A stretch of 64,000 bases of DNA from Methylotenera mobilis JLW8 (lineage in GTDB: Bacteria > Pseudomonadota > Gammaproteobacteria > Burkholderiales > Methylophilaceae), in contig NC_012968.1 of assembly GCF_000023705.1 (NCBI RefSeq), positions 1,798,001 through 1,862,000 of the forward strand, read 5' to 3'. The position numbers and the translations under genes were made by a program. Positions 19,401 to 28,785 of the stretch are shown in pieces. Positions within the stretch are counted from its first letter, which is position 1; each line of letters opens with the position of its first letter. The notes under the pieces were generated by a model. That model was not told the origin of the DNA. It ran no database searches and saw only the letters and a list, made by a program, of their open reading frames with translations.

Positions 19401-19732
19401 CCATGAACAGTATGGATGAAGCTACGCAGCAAAATGCAGCGCTGGTAGAAGAAGCGACCGCCGCTGCTGAATCACTGCTAGAGCAAGCTAGCGCCTTGGC
19501 AGATGCGGTCAGCGTATTTAAACTAGATGATACGAATATCACGCTTGCCGACAACGTGATTGAAATGCACCCTGCACTTAGACCGCACGCTATCGTTAGA
19601 CCAAACGTAATTAGGCCAAACACTGTAGCTAGACAAAATACTCCAGTTAAACCGCAGTTCGCCGACATGCAAACGCAGGCAAAACGCGTTATCACGGCTG
19701 AATATGTCAATGCGCACTGGGAGCATGTTTAA
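16469..19732 (+). CDS. Methyl-accepting chemotaxis protein with PAS domains and HAMP repeats
   Basis: Large chemoreceptor of 1087 residues. The order is: an Aer-like cytoplasmic PAS domain (about 10-125), a membrane span near 159-178, a helical periplasmic sensor region, a second span near 337-357, HAMP, a second PAS-like region (about 420-545), two tandem 91-residue HAMP-like repeats (about 583-673 and 674-764), then the signalling domain with the invariant tip ([19 protein letters not shown]) near 872. The C-terminus ends HWEHV, resembling but not matching the NWETF-type CheR tether. An AAGGTG ribosome site supports the start. A redox or energy-taxis input is plausible from the Aer-like PAS; the ligand is unknown. 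Confidence 0.92.
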   Translation: MKTSITLTQIEREINESVSIVLKTDLEGKITYVNRDFIEVTGFNEQELIGKKQSVIHHPEMPKEILTDIWMTLQSKKPWIGVEQGLCQNGDHFWVYSCVTTVREHGKVVGYMSVSKKSTKEQIEKAHAHYRAIKHEERWHTALLRKAKDFSNRITINNKIACIFVMVALTTCMLGFNGISGIKESNHGLESVYKNRVLPLKQLKVINDMFSTNIVSTGQKLQRGIITSSEAAANVDQALQVLEKEWKEYLASPHAESESALATEIQPLFDTALESAVLLQGIIRSDDIERLMTYNTSDVYKAIDPLTESLNKLSSLHYTGVATEYEITQANYIKHRNYAIAFVFVALMICALLGWNLNRSIIPRLRAIGSNLRESAEEMNNKLVPRSEHRDELTDVVDAYHALKTRLDFDHKEAVSSIQRIKATLDQASIAVTLSNRDNRLIYMNHAAKTLFENMSAGIQQYHPEFALDKMMGENLNQYVENAADRELLAAEISSAKTIDTTMANHHLQLVVSPVYDETDGYALGQMTQWSNRTTEVIAEKNVAKLIQQAVAGNLSERIDTSTLPTGVIRDISSGINQLLDAIITPLTMAANYVDHLSKGVIPAEITDNYHGDFNIIKNNLNACGLAIKALVADANLLAKDAEAGALTTRADASKHLGEYRKVIEGLNATLDAIVTPLNMAANNLEHIARGEIPAKITASFNGDFNNIKHNLNTCITSINALVSDVNILSNAANEGRVSVRVDASTHLGDFRKIVEGVNETLEMIVGPIATVKASVETINTAAAEITSGNNDLSARTEKQVSSLEQTAASMEELASTVKRNADNAKRANQLALNASDVAVKGGEVVSDAVVTMNAINDSAHKIEDIIAVIDSIAFQTNILALNAAVEAARAGEQGRGFAVVAGEVRSLAQRSASAAKEIKALINDSVSKTFEGTKQVENAGKTMEEVVASVKQVADIISEIATASVEQSTGIDQVNNAMNSMDEATQQNAALVEEATAAAESLLEQASALADAVSVFKLDDTNITLADNVIEMHPALRPHAIVRPNVIRPNTVARQNTPVKPQFADMQTQAKRVITAEYVNAHWEHV

Positions 19733-19750
19733 GCCATCGTATTAATCACC

Positions 19751-19779
19751 GTTATGCAGCTCTTATGGGGCTGCATAAC
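19751..19779. terminator. Convergent stem-loop between chemoreceptor and efflux operon
   Basis: GTTATGCAGC pairs with GCTGCATAAC (10 bp, 9-base loop) in the 73-base gap between two converging genes. There is no strong T-run on either side, so efficiency is uncertain. Confidence 0.5.
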
Positions 19780-19805
19780 ACTTTGATTATTTCGCGTTAC
19801 CTAGA

Positions 19806-20684
19806 TTACTTACCATTACTAGGATGCACAATCACCGCACAGGTCATGCCAGCCACTAGGGTTAAATCCTTAGGGATATTATCCAAGCTAATGCGCACCG
19901 GCACGCGCTGTGCCAAACGCACCCAGTTAAAACTTGGGTTTACATTAGCCAACAAGCGCACGTCTGTTGGGTTATCTCTATCAGTAATACCATGGGCAAT
20001 ACTTTCAACATGCCCATGTAACACTCGGTTAGTACCCAGCAGCTTTACTTCCGCCGGGTCACCAATTTTGATCAGCACTAATTTATGCTCCTCAAAGTAG
20101 CCATAAACCCAAAATGAGTGCTGATCAATTACTGCCAACTTAGCAGCACCCACCTGCGCAAAATCGCCAGGACGCACCAACAGATTAGATACCCAGCCAT
20201 CTACCGGAGAGCGAACAACGGTACGCTCCAAATTAAGCTTCGCTTGGTCTAGTTGCGACAAAGCAGCTTCGTACTCGGCTTTGGCACTGATGGCTACCAT
20301 GTCAGTATCTTCTCTATTTTCACGTGAAATCACTTGATCATCCAACGCAGCGCGGCGCGAAGCCTGCCCACGTTTCATATCCAGCATAGCTTTACGCTGA
20401 TTTACGGTGGCTTTAGCCTGGTTGAGTGCATGTAGATAGTGCTCGCTATCAATCTTGAACAATACATCGCCACGACGCACCATTTGGTTGTCGTGCACCG
20501 CAACCTCGGTCACCAGCCCGGCAACGTCCGGTGCAATATTCACCACATCTGCACGCACTCTGCCGTCACGTGTCCATGGTGAGTCCATATAGCGTACCCA
20601 CAGCATGCGCCCTAGGCTGATAGCAATCACCACCAGAAGCAAGGTGATAGAGACTCTAATGAGCGTTTTACTGAACACTTTCAT
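19806..20684 (-). CDS. HlyD/AaeA-family efflux periplasmic adaptor
   Basis: Membrane fusion protein of about 292 residues that would link the inner-membrane FUSC pump to the outer-membrane channel. An N-terminal membrane anchor (residues 5-28) is followed by a biotinyl-lipoyl-like half (DVAGLVTEVAVHDNQ near 55), a helical hairpin, the second lipoyl half (VVRSPVDGWVSN near 165) and a beta-barrel domain. I place the start at ATG 20684 (MKVFSK), preceded by AAAGGA, rather than at an upstream in-frame ATG (20732) that lacks a ribosome site and overlaps the previous gene. It is the last gene of the marR operon. The AaeA resemblance suggests export of aromatic acids. Confidence 0.88.
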   Translation of the reverse strand: MKVFSKTLIRVSITLLLVVIAISLGRMLWVRYMDSPWTRDGRVRADVVNIAPDVAGLVTEVAVHDNQMVRRGDVLFKIDSEHYLHALNQAKATVNQRKAMLDMKRGQASRRAALDDQVISRENREDTDMVAISAKAEYEAALSQLDQAKLNLERTVVRSPVDGWVSNLLVRPGDFAQVGAAKLAVIDQHSFWVYGYFEEHKLVLIKIGDPAEVKLLGTNRVLHGHVESIAHGITDRDNPTDVRLLANVNPSFNWVRLAQRVPVRISLDNIPKDLTLVAGMTCAVIVHPSNGK

Positions 20685-20695
20685 GCTGATTCCTT

Positions 20696-20893
20696 TCAAT
20701 AGATGCAAAGCCCAAATACGGCAAATAGGCAAATGAATAGCGCAAGCCTAAACAGGGCTGGGTACCATAAATAACGATAAAATTCATAACGTACAAATAT
20801 CCAATCAAGTATCAATGACACTAGCCCGGCAGCAACAAAGGCAAATAACAAGCTGGGAACAAGCGCGTCCAACAGTGCAATTTCAACGGGCAT
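20696..20893 (-). CDS. DUF1656 (AaeX-like) small membrane protein
   Basis: 65-residue protein with two predicted membrane spans (about residues 10-30 and 45-64). Short DUF1656 proteins sit between FUSC pumps and HlyD adaptors in many proteobacterial efflux operons (AaeX in E. coli). Here the gene starts 2 bases after the FUSC stop and ends 11 bases before the adaptor start, so it is translated as part of the same operon. The exact role is not known; it is probably an accessory subunit of the pump. Confidence 0.85.
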   Translation of the reverse strand: MPVEIALLDALVPSLLFAFVAAGLVSLILDWIFVRYEFYRYLWYPALFRLALFICLFAVFGLCIY

Positions 20894-20895
20894 AG

Positions 20896-23064
20896 TTAAT
20901 ATTTCTCCAATGTTGTCTGCGTGCCAGAGACAAGCACAGACTCCTCATCCAGCAAAGCACTGCGAATAAAATGCAGCATCACAGTGATTTGGTGCTGGCT
21001 AGATTGCGATAAACCTAAGTCAATATAGGCTAGGCTAATTTCCGCTATGGCATGATTAATAGTATTAACCGCCTGCAAGCGGTTTGCCTCAGAAGGTGCA
21101 TCGTATAACTGCGCAACCGACTCAAGACTCATAGACAACAGGTTGCTGATGTATGGATGCTCCACCACCTGCATATATTCGCGCAGTGCAATCACGGCAT
21201 GGCCAATTTCTAAAGTAGATAACAGCCACTCAATCACGACTCGGTCTTCTTTGTCTCCCACGCGCTGCGCACTGCCGGCACGTTGCACCAGTTCACGTGC
21301 CCCGGTTTCCAAACGACCGCGACGTAAAGATACTGTGTCGCGACAAGCCACTACCACCAGATTGCGTAGGGATTTTGCAATGCGCTGGCGTGACCAGCGG
21401 CTACCGCTCAGGTCAATTAATCCATACATAATGCCGGAGATCAGCACTGCTAATAAATCTGCAATCGCATCATTGATAAAGGTCACCGGGTTGCTGTTAT
21501 AGGCACTGTTAAAACCAATGTGCATCAGATACACCATAAACACCCCCGCCCCCACAATGGCAGTTGCTGGTCTGGTTGTAAACCATGCTGCAATAATGAT
21601 CCCGGGTGCAACGGCAACGGCCAGCATCCAAAAACCATGCGCCTGCGTCAATAAGTGAAAGTTACAGAAATACGCCAATAGCGTGCCGATGATGGCACCA
21701 ATCATAAAGTTCTTAATAGTGCGCGTTGGTGATGGCGTGGTAGCAAATAACGTACTAGAAATCACGCCAAGCGTGATAGCTTCAACGCCTGAACGCCAGT
21801 CTGTCAAAATCCACAATGCAGATAAAATAGCCAGCGACAAGGTGCCACGTATTCCAGCTAGAGTGACAGCGAGCGGATCAAAGTGCATCTCCAGTTTAGG
21901 TGCTGTTTCTGTTGGAGCAACTTCACTACTCTGAGCCACCGCTAATGATGCATAGGTACTGGTATAGACATAAAGCTCGTCTGTCAGTCGTTGCAGCAGT
22001 TCACAACCGGTCTCAAAATCTAAGCGCTCACTTGTGCCGATATCATGAGTTAGCTGTGCACGCTCAGCATGAATATTGGCAGAGAATTGATTCCGGAAAA
22101 CCGAAAGTTGTCGGCTCACAACTTTTGCCTCCTGCTCAGTTTGTGCGCTACGCCCCTCTACCATGATGGCCGCACCTAGAGACTGGTAAACTCTTTGCAA
22201 TGCCACGCTAACTTGAGGCTGAGCAATGTTGTGCTGACGTCGCAACAACTGCTCAAAGGCATGAAAACTGGTTGAAACCTCCATAAACTCATGATTCATC
22301 CGGCTGAGTTTTTGCCTATGCAAACGTGACTTGTCATTCTCCATGCCGGCTGAAGCCTGAAACGTCTCTAAACTGAAAATATCCCCAAGAAAACGCAGCA
22401 AAGTGGGGGTTGATGTAGTGGAGGCTACAGGTTGTACTGCGGTGCTTTGCAGTAAATCTGAAAAATCTTTAAATCTTCTACGTACAGCTGCCAGCATTAC
22501 ATTCCACATGCGTTGCGGGAAAATCAAGTCACTCACCAGCGTTGCACAAATCAGGCCTATTAATATTTCAGAGATGCGCGTTACACCGATGTTAAATGTC
22601 AGTTCTGGGGTAATGGTGGAAGGCAACCCCACAATACATAATGTGTAGCCCGCCAGCACAAAAGCATAAGATTGATAGTTACGGAAAATCATGGAGCCAG
22701 CGGTACATAAGCCTATCCATACACCCATGCACACTAAGAACAGTACACGCTCCTGCGCAAAAAGCGCTACCAGTAGAAATGATACTAAAATACCGACACT
22801 GGTCCCTAAAAAGCGATAATAGCTTTTAGCGAACACCATACCGGAGCGGAACTGCATCACGATCGCCACCGTCATCATAGCGGTGCGTGGTTGGTCTAGC
22901 TCAAAACGTAACGACAGCCACATTGCCAACAAACAGGCCAGCAGCACCTTAAAGATGTAGGCAATAATCGGCGCATCTTCGCTCAGCCATTCACGCCATG
23001 CCGCCTGTACTACGACTAGGTCGCGCTCTTTGCGATTTGTGATGAGGTTAGCTAAAAATTTCAC
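20896..23064 (-). CDS. FUSC/AaeB-family inner-membrane efflux transporter
   Basis: 722-residue inner-membrane protein with two blocks of about five to six spans (about residues 35-190 and 400-545), each followed by a long soluble helical region. This is the duplicated layout of the fusaric-acid-resistance/AaeB family. The lipoprotein channel gene ends 2 bases upstream and DUF1656 begins 2 bases downstream, so the genes are tightly coupled. Expected to export aromatic carboxylic acids or similar toxic compounds with the HlyD adaptor; the actual substrate cannot be read from sequence. Confidence 0.9.
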   Translation of the reverse strand: MKFLANLITNRKERDLVVVQAAWREWLSEDAPIIAYIFKVLLACLLAMWLSLRFELDQPRTAMMTVAIVMQFRSGMVFAKSYYRFLGTSVGILVSFLLVALFAQERVLFLVCMGVWIGLCTAGSMIFRNYQSYAFVLAGYTLCIVGLPSTITPELTFNIGVTRISEILIGLICATLVSDLIFPQRMWNVMLAAVRRRFKDFSDLLQSTAVQPVASTTSTPTLLRFLGDIFSLETFQASAGMENDKSRLHRQKLSRMNHEFMEVSTSFHAFEQLLRRQHNIAQPQVSVALQRVYQSLGAAIMVEGRSAQTEQEAKVVSRQLSVFRNQFSANIHAERAQLTHDIGTSERLDFETGCELLQRLTDELYVYTSTYASLAVAQSSEVAPTETAPKLEMHFDPLAVTLAGIRGTLSLAILSALWILTDWRSGVEAITLGVISSTLFATTPSPTRTIKNFMIGAIIGTLLAYFCNFHLLTQAHGFWMLAVAVAPGIIIAAWFTTRPATAIVGAGVFMVYLMHIGFNSAYNSNPVTFINDAIADLLAVLISGIMYGLIDLSGSRWSRQRIAKSLRNLVVVACRDTVSLRRGRLETGARELVQRAGSAQRVGDKEDRVVIEWLLSTLEIGHAVIALREYMQVVEHPYISNLLSMSLESVAQLYDAPSEANRLQAVNTINHAIAEISLAYIDLGLSQSSQHQITVMLHFIRSALLDEESVLVSGTQTTLEKY

Positions 23065-23066
23065 AA

Positions 23067-24614
23067 TTATTGGCGCTCCGCCGCCGCACCGGTTGATAAG
23101 CCCTGCCCTGCACCATACTCATCCAAGCGATATTCAATGGTACCGCCACCTAGGGCACGCATCAAATTGGCATAACCATCCAACCATACCGCTTCTAATT
23201 GGGTCGCTATTTCCTGCTGTCTGAGCATAACAGCATGCGTTTCAAGCACATGCTGATAATTAGTCAAACCGGCGTGATAACTTTTCTCCGCAAGCATATG
23301 TGCTTTGTGCGCGCTCGTCATCGCCAGCGCTGCATCGTTGCGCTGTTTAATGTTAGATTGCAATATGACCAACTGGTCAGACACATCCTGCAAAGCACGT
23401 ATCACCGCTTCGTTATAACTCTCAACCGCGATATCATAACTAGCTGTTTTTGCAGACAAATTACCACGACGACGCCCGCCATCAAATATAGGCAGCGAAA
23501 TTGCCGGCCCTACCCCAGCGATACCAGCTGCGCTCGACAGCAGTTGATTAAAGCCCAGCGCCTGAAACCCAACAAAAGCGAGTAAGTTAATGTTGGGATA
23601 GAATGCGGCTTTTGCCCCTTCAATATTGTGTGATGCAGCCTCTACATGCCACCTATAGGCCAACACATCCGGACGGCGACCGATTAAATTAGCTGGCAAC
23701 TGATCTGGCAAACCGACTAAATGATTAAGTGACATGCTTGGGCGCTGAATCGCTTCACCCGCACCAGGTCCTTGGCCAGATAGCGCGGCCAGTTGATGTC
23801 GTAATAAGTCAATGCGCGTGTTGATTGACTCTATATGGGCATGAGCAGTAGGCAACTCAGTCTCAGTTTCAACAACCTCCATCTGCGTACCAATGCCGGC
23901 AGCTAATGCACGACGTGCAATCGCAGTTCGCTCTTTCAACTGCGATTGATGTTCTTCAGCAATGTCGCGCAAAGCAAACTCCATGGCTAACTGCACATAG
24001 CTGCGGATGATTGCGGACTCCAACCCCAGCCTCACTTGTTGCATTTCAGCAGCAGCCGCCTTAGATTCATCAAGTGAACCTTGCCAAATACTTTCTTGGC
24101 GCCCCCATAAATCTAAATCATGGGCCAATGCAATGGTCGCCTTGTTGTTCCAGTCACTATGACCACCCCATGGTGGTGGAATAAACTGTAGCTCGGTAAA
24201 ACGCTCACGAATTACAGAAACATTACCGCTGATATTCGGTAAGGTTTCAGCACGCGCGCTATCAGCAACCGCCTGTGTAAGCGCCACCCTAGCTTTTGCC
24301 GCATTTAACGTAGGGCTGCCCTCCACGGCCTTTGCAATCAGACTATCCAATTGTGGGTCATGATATATTTTCCACCAATCTTGTTTAGGCCACGCTATCG
24401 TTGCCGCTTGAGTGATGGTTTTTCCTGCGTCTAGTTTTCCTGGTTTTAATAGCTCAGATTGCGGGGTGATACCAGACATGCTGACACAGCCCACTAATAA
24501 AAGCAGGCTGATGCATACGCTCAATTTAGCAATAGCTGGCTTAATCACTGCGCTTTTTAGCTCAGGAACAACTTGCCTAGATTGCTCATTCGATTGTTTA
24601 AATGTAGATTTCAA
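23067..24614 (-). CDS. Outer-membrane efflux lipoprotein, NodT/TolC family
   Basis: Channel component of the tripartite pump, 515 residues. The N-terminus has a basic region, a hydrophobic stretch and a lipobox (LLLLVGC), so the mature protein should be lipidated at the cysteine near residue 43. Two repeated OEP domains follow, with the family's PTLNAAKARVALTQA and RRPDVLAYRWHVEAA segments. The start codon is TTG at 24614, since no ATG lies before the lipobox; AGGAACC upstream serves as ribosome site. It is the second gene of the marR operon, directly after an inverted repeat that may be an operator. Confidence 0.88.
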   Translation of the reverse strand: MKSTFKQSNEQSRQVVPELKSAVIKPAIAKLSVCISLLLLVGCVSMSGITPQSELLKPGKLDAGKTITQAATIAWPKQDWWKIYHDPQLDSLIAKAVEGSPTLNAAKARVALTQAVADSARAETLPNISGNVSVIRERFTELQFIPPPWGGHSDWNNKATIALAHDLDLWGRQESIWQGSLDESKAAAAEMQQVRLGLESAIIRSYVQLAMEFALRDIAEEHQSQLKERTAIARRALAAGIGTQMEVVETETELPTAHAHIESINTRIDLLRHQLAALSGQGPGAGEAIQRPSMSLNHLVGLPDQLPANLIGRRPDVLAYRWHVEAASHNIEGAKAAFYPNINLLAFVGFQALGFNQLLSSAAGIAGVGPAISLPIFDGGRRRGNLSAKTASYDIAVESYNEAVIRALQDVSDQLVILQSNIKQRNDAALAMTSAHKAHMLAEKSYHAGLTNYQHVLETHAVMLRQQEIATQLEAVWLDGYANLMRALGGGTIEYRLDEYGAGQGLSTGAAAERQ

Positions 24615-24626
24615 TTTTGTTTGGTT

Positions 24627-24640
24627 CCTAACTAATTAGG
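24627..24640. promoter_or_regulatory. Inverted repeat between marR and the efflux lipoprotein gene
   Basis: CCTAACTAATTAGG is a 14-base near-perfect palindrome lying 13 bases before the lipoprotein start. Size and symmetry fit a MarR-type operator, but it also overlaps the ribosome-binding region, so this is only a candidate. Confidence 0.35.
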
Positions 24641-24667
24641 CAAAAAAAATATCGCTACTTGATTACT

Positions 24668-25171
24668 TTACTTCATTACGTCTATATTTGCTGCTAATAG
24701 CTTCAAGCTGTTAAGCATTGCAGCACGTTCTTCATTGGCCAATACTGTCATTAACGCATGTACTTTTTTATGGTAATACGGCATCACATCATCTAGCTTT
24801 TGTTGCCCGGCTGGTGTGAGTTTAATTAAAAACTTGCGACGATCCACGCTATCCATAAAGCGTGTAATCAACCCCTCGCGCTCCAGATTATCGATAAATC
24901 CCGTCATAGTAGCTTTGGTTACACCCACCTTTTCTGCCAACTCAGATGGAGAAGAGGTTAAATCGTCCTGTCGCATTAATAGCACAAGTATCCACCAGCG
25001 CCCTTGCAGCAGGCCATGTCGGCCAAGTAGCTTATCTAAAGCATCAGAAATATCTGAGCTTGCTCGCAGCAAGTTGGCAAAGTCAGAAATGGCGTGCGTA
25101 TCCGCATCGGGATAACGTTCCGCAAATTTTTCCAGACTTTTAACTGTAGGTAAATCTTTAAGTAGCAACAT
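24668..25171 (-). CDS. MarR-family transcriptional regulator
   Basis: 167-residue winged-helix protein. The DNA-binding segment (SPSELAEKVGVTKATMTGFI) is near residues 78-97 and the wing (DSVDRRKFLIKLT) near 112-124, both typical of MarR/EmrR. It heads the efflux operon and is likely a ligand-released repressor of it and of itself. No Shine-Dalgarno sequence precedes the ATG at 25171. The best -10 element ends only about 12 bases upstream of the ATG, so the message may be almost leaderless. Confidence 0.88.
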   Translation of the reverse strand: MLLLKDLPTVKSLEKFAERYPDADTHAISDFANLLRASSDISDALDKLLGRHGLLQGRWWILVLLMRQDDLTSSPSELAEKVGVTKATMTGFIDNLEREGLITRFMDSVDRRKFLIKLTPAGQQKLDDVMPYYHKKVHALMTVLANEERAAMLNSLKLLAANIDVMK

Positions 25172-25182
25172 AGTAAGGATGA

Positions 25183-25211
25183 TGATAATAAGGAACCGTA
25201 CTATATGTCAA
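25183..25211 (-). promoter_or_regulatory. Sigma70-type promoter of the marR-efflux operon
   Basis: A perfect -35 TTGACA (25206-25211) is followed by TTATCA at 17-base spacing or TATTAT at 15-base spacing. Transcription would begin about 5-7 bases before the marR ATG. Confidence 0.5.
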
Positions 25212-25261
25212 GCATAATTTTCATCATATCAACAACAAAAAACACTGTCACTAAGTAATGT

Positions 25262-25289
25262 AAAAAGCCTAGTTACAGCATCGCTAGGC
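25262..25289 (-). terminator. Probable terminator after the Gcr-family gene
   Basis: On the minus strand GCCTAG pairs with CTAGGC around an 11-base loop, followed by five T residues. It lies about 175 bases downstream of the Gcr-family stop. The rest of the gap 25212-25462 shows only weak inverted repeats. Confidence 0.4.
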
Positions 25290-25462
25290 GCTCAGCGCCA
25301 ACCCTAGCCCTGCCAGCTACCAGTGTTAACGCAAAACTACTATCTACTTAAATTTCAATACATTACACTCAAAGCACATTCGCGCAGTGAGTGCTTACCG
25401 TGTTAAAGATTGTTTACACATCAATCGCACGTAGCTCAGCCATATTCACACGGTGCTCACAA

Positions 25463-27493
25463 CTAAGCTGCGGCCCCCTCCTGTTTGTCGTCTTCTTTTG
25501 GCGACAAATCCTTAGGAGGGAAAATAAACTCTATCGGGTGCTGGTTTAATCGACTAGCTAGATTTCTGAGCAATAAACGCCAGTCACTGAAATGCACTTT
25601 TCTGGACTTCATGGCGACATACAACGCCAAACCAAAACTCACCATCAGGTTACCCAACCCGATCAATGCAAGCCCCAATGCAGCGCAGGCCGCCGCTTGC
25701 CAAGTTAGCATAAAGTCCAAACTAAAGCTGGCAAACCCGACAAACGCAGAAGAGAACGAGATATGCCGGATATCAATCGGCAAGCCTAACAATACGCCAA
25801 GTGAACCCATGCCACCAAGCATGCAGCCAAAATAAAAGTTACCGGCCAACGCACCCAAGTTGTGTTCAATATAATGTGCCACACGTGCTAAGCGCTCTAC
25901 GCCCAAAAGACGTTGCAACCAAGGCACTGCCTTTAAGCGTTGAGGGATATTGTTATAAATTGCCAAATTATCGTGATAGCCAGAAATCAAGCCGGTTAAA
26001 AACAAACACACCCCGGCAACACCTGCATAAAAGAATGCACCACTGGTAATCGGATGAATGTCTCGCAGCAACTGATGGGCTTTATCTGCGCTAACAAAAT
26101 GCTGTCCAGAAAAATAAAACACGGCCCAAGACAACAGCATCGCCATAGGAACGGCCACCACCACGTTACCAAAAATGGCAACGGCCTGGCTACGCATGGT
26201 CTTAGTCACGGTAGTGACTAAGTTATGCATATCTTTAGTTTTTCCATCTGAAGCGTTGTCGATGGTGGCGGCAATCACCGCTGCCGTCATCGCTGGCTGC
26301 TTGGTCGCCACCGTAAAATGCAAGATATGAATCAGCATAAAGCCAATCCCGTAATTCAAACTAAATAAAATCGCCTCAAGCAATGGCGCAAAGTGCTGCT
26401 TAGCTAACACCAACTTCAACATCGCCATGAGCGCAATAATCACCCCAGCCCCCATGGCAGAGCGCATCAGTGCAAAGTATTCACTGCGGTTTTCGGTAAT
26501 GTAGTGCTCGCCGGCGCGACTTGCGTTTTCGGTCACCCGTACGGCCATTACCTCTACATTCTCTTGCCAATACTCATGCAAATCATTTTTATGACACTCG
26601 CTGTACACCAAATCTTTAAACAAGGGCACAATCACCGCATTGGCCGACTCTTGATGCTGAAAGCAATGCAGAATGGTCAATAGCTCTTCCAAACGTGCAA
26701 TCTGCTTTAAGATGCGCTGTAACAGCTGAGTTAAATGTATGCTGGTCCCGGTAAGTGCGCTATTCCTGCGCACCTTTGCCACAATCACTTTACACTGATC
26801 TAGCATTACCAATATATGTTTGATATCCACATGCGCATCATCTACATCCTGTGCACTCATGAATTCGGCTAGCTCAGCCTGCTGCATGATAAATGGCGAG
26901 CTGTGCTGCTCCAGCTCAGGGTAGTTTTTTAATAACTCCGGCTCTAGCCCAAGTGCTGCCGTACGATAGGAAAGCACCTGCGCAGCAGCCAGCAAGTTTT
27001 GCTGACAAGACAAACTAAGTGCTTCATCTGCCAAGTCAAAGCGCATCACACCTATTAACTGCGCCCAAACACTATCAGGCACGGCATTAACCCATATTTC
27101 ATCCGTTGTTTTTGTGAAGAAAATTGAAAATAAATCAAGCAGGTAGGCACCATCAATCGCCTCAGGCAGAATTTTATGTGAGATGCGTCTACGCATCTCA
27201 GAAAAGAAACCAGTAAATACAGAGTGGCGTGCAATCAAAAACAACGACAATGGATTGTAAGCACTTAATAGCTGCAATATAGCGTCTCGCAACTGGCAAG
27301 CTTTTGCTGCATCAGTGCTAACCAAGTAACACAGTGCTTGTATGGATTTAATCGCAGTATCCGTTTGTTCAGGCTTTGCTGGACGAATCTGCGCCAATAA
27401 GTCTGCAACCAGCTTGGGCGCATCGGCATGCCGCGTATGCTGTTCAAATGCCTGCTCCATCAAATTGGTATGGCTAATTACTTGTTGGCTCAT
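25463..27493 (-). CDS. Gcr-family membrane protein ('site-specific recombinase Gcr')
   Basis: 676-residue protein of the family annotated as site-specific recombinase Gcr. The sequence does not look like a recombinase: the first 320 residues are soluble and helical, and residues of about 335-630 contain roughly seven hydrophobic spans rich in glycine and alanine. I see no serine- or tyrosine-recombinase catalytic motif. The family name is therefore doubtful and the true function unknown. The gene stands alone on the minus strand, not linked to any mobile element or inverted repeat. Confidence 0.75.
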   Translation of the reverse strand: MSQQVISHTNLMEQAFEQHTRHADAPKLVADLLAQIRPAKPEQTDTAIKSIQALCYLVSTDAAKACQLRDAILQLLSAYNPLSLFLIARHSVFTGFFSEMRRRISHKILPEAIDGAYLLDLFSIFFTKTTDEIWVNAVPDSVWAQLIGVMRFDLADEALSLSCQQNLLAAAQVLSYRTAALGLEPELLKNYPELEQHSSPFIMQQAELAEFMSAQDVDDAHVDIKHILVMLDQCKVIVAKVRRNSALTGTSIHLTQLLQRILKQIARLEELLTILHCFQHQESANAVIVPLFKDLVYSECHKNDLHEYWQENVEVMAVRVTENASRAGEHYITENRSEYFALMRSAMGAGVIIALMAMLKLVLAKQHFAPLLEAILFSLNYGIGFMLIHILHFTVATKQPAMTAAVIAATIDNASDGKTKDMHNLVTTVTKTMRSQAVAIFGNVVVAVPMAMLLSWAVFYFSGQHFVSADKAHQLLRDIHPITSGAFFYAGVAGVCLFLTGLISGYHDNLAIYNNIPQRLKAVPWLQRLLGVERLARVAHYIEHNLGALAGNFYFGCMLGGMGSLGVLLGLPIDIRHISFSSAFVGFASFSLDFMLTWQAAACAALGLALIGLGNLMVSFGLALYVAMKSRKVHFSDWRLLLRNLASRLNQHPIEFIFPPKDLSPKEDDKQEGAAA

Positions 27494-27785
27494 ATTTAAA
27501 GTGGCTCCATGTAAAACAAGGCAGTATTATTCAGTTAGTAATGCGCCGGCAAGGATAGTGTACACATTAAAAGCCAAGCCGCATGCATGCGTTAAATGCG
27601 TTTTCTAACTGCGCTTAACTTAGCATAAATTCATGCATAGAAATCATCTAAAACGTATGGTTCTGCAGACAAACGCCCCAGCATTAAATTCAATACCATT
27701 CAAATAGTAGAGAGAGAACATAGTGTTGCATATACATCAGTGCACAGAAAACAACAAACAGAATAATAACTAACAGAGAGAGTGT
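27494..27785. other. Intergenic stretch without recognised gene
   Basis: Of the 370-base gap between the Gcr-family start and the suhB stop, this part shows no supported reading frame, RNA gene or strong repeat. It should hold the Gcr-family promoter, which I could not identify. The remainder holds the two suhB hairpins. Confidence 0.5.
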
Positions 27786-27843
27786 GGCTGAGCAATACTG
27801 AATACTGCTCAGCCTTTAGAAACGTCTGCCAGCTTGGCAGACG
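27786..27843 (-). terminator. Tandem stem-loops after suhB
   Basis: Two hairpins lie in series downstream of suhB. The first is a 9-bp stem CGTCTGCCA/TGGCAGACG with a 3-base loop (27823-27843) followed by TTTCT on the minus strand. The second is a 9-bp stem GGCTGAGCA/TGCTCAGCC (27786-27814). Confidence 0.65.
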
Positions 27844-27863
27844 CATTTGATCAAAAAGTAAGC

Positions 27864-28676
27864 TTAAGCGTTTTTAGGCGTTTTCAGTGCTGGGGTTAGG
27901 TGTGGATTCAGAACCTGTAGCATTTGCGCAAACACTTTTGGGTTAGCTGCAACGATATTACCGGTTTCTATCCAGCTTTCGTTACCTTCAAAATCGCCTA
28001 CGATACCGCCAGCTTCTTGCACGATTAAGCCACCCGCAGCAATATCCCAAGCAGATAGATTGATTTCAAAGAAACCATCTACCCAGCCCACCGCCACATA
28101 TGCTAAATCCAACGCAGCTGAACCTGGGCGGCGAATACCCGTAGTCTTTTTAATCATGTCTTTAAACATGCCTAAATAAGCATCTAAATGTGTAAAGTCG
28201 CGGTATGGGAAGCCAGTGGCAATCAATGAGTCTTGCAGCTTGCTACGGTTTGTCACGCGAATACGCTTGTCATTTAAAAATGCACCACGACCTTTAGTTG
28301 CGGTAAACAAATCATTACGCACTGGGTCGTAAATCACGGCTTGCGTCAGCACACCCTTTTGCTGCAACGCAATTGAGATGCAATATTGTGGGAAACCGTG
28401 TAAGAAGTTTGTCGTACCATCTAATGGGTCAATAATCCAGATATTATCGGCTTCATGGTTTTCATGTCCGCTTTCCTCGCCCCAAAAACCATGGTCAGGA
28501 TAAGCATCTTTCAAAATATCAATAATTGCCTGCTCTGCTGATCTGTCTACTTCGCTGACAAAATCATTGTAGGTTTTAGTTTGAATAGCAATCGAACCCA
28601 CATCTTGCGAGGCTCGGTTAATAATTCGCCCCGCTTCACGGGCGGCTTTTACTGCGATAGATAGCATTGGATGCAT
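27864..28676 (-). CDS. suhB: Inositol-1-monophosphatase family protein SuhB
   Basis: 270-residue phosphatase of the inositol monophosphatase family. The metal-binding motifs are intact: GEESG near residue 66, [10 protein letters not shown] near 82-91, and [15 protein letters not shown] near 212-226. In enterobacteria SuhB also joins rRNA transcription antitermination complexes; whether that holds here is unknown. It is divergent from trmJ, with a 109-base shared promoter gap, a pairing I recall as common in betaproteobacteria. Confidence 0.93.
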   Translation of the reverse strand: MHPMLSIAVKAAREAGRIINRASQDVGSIAIQTKTYNDFVSEVDRSAEQAIIDILKDAYPDHGFWGEESGHENHEADNIWIIDPLDGTTNFLHGFPQYCISIALQQKGVLTQAVIYDPVRNDLFTATKGRGAFLNDKRIRVTNRSKLQDSLIATGFPYRDFTHLDAYLGMFKDMIKKTTGIRRPGSAALDLAYVAVGWVDGFFEINLSAWDIAAGGLIVQEAGGIVGDFEGNESWIETGNIVAANPKVFAQMLQVLNPHLTPALKTPKNA

Positions 28677-28785
28677 GACTAGATTTTCTTAAAGAGCTGA
28701 TAAAATGCTATTTTAACTTTTAATCGCCTTAATACCAAGTTAAGTAGCGCTAAGTAAATAATTTTTAACAATTTAGGTCAGCCAA

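Noticed and set aside
25250-25262. Single CTGTCAC motif considered as a Pho half-site
   Set aside because: No second repeat at 11-base spacing and no suitably placed gene.
25287-25299. Small GGCGC/GCGCC hairpin
   Set aside because: Only 5 bp with no T-run and no context; likely chance in a GC-rich patch.
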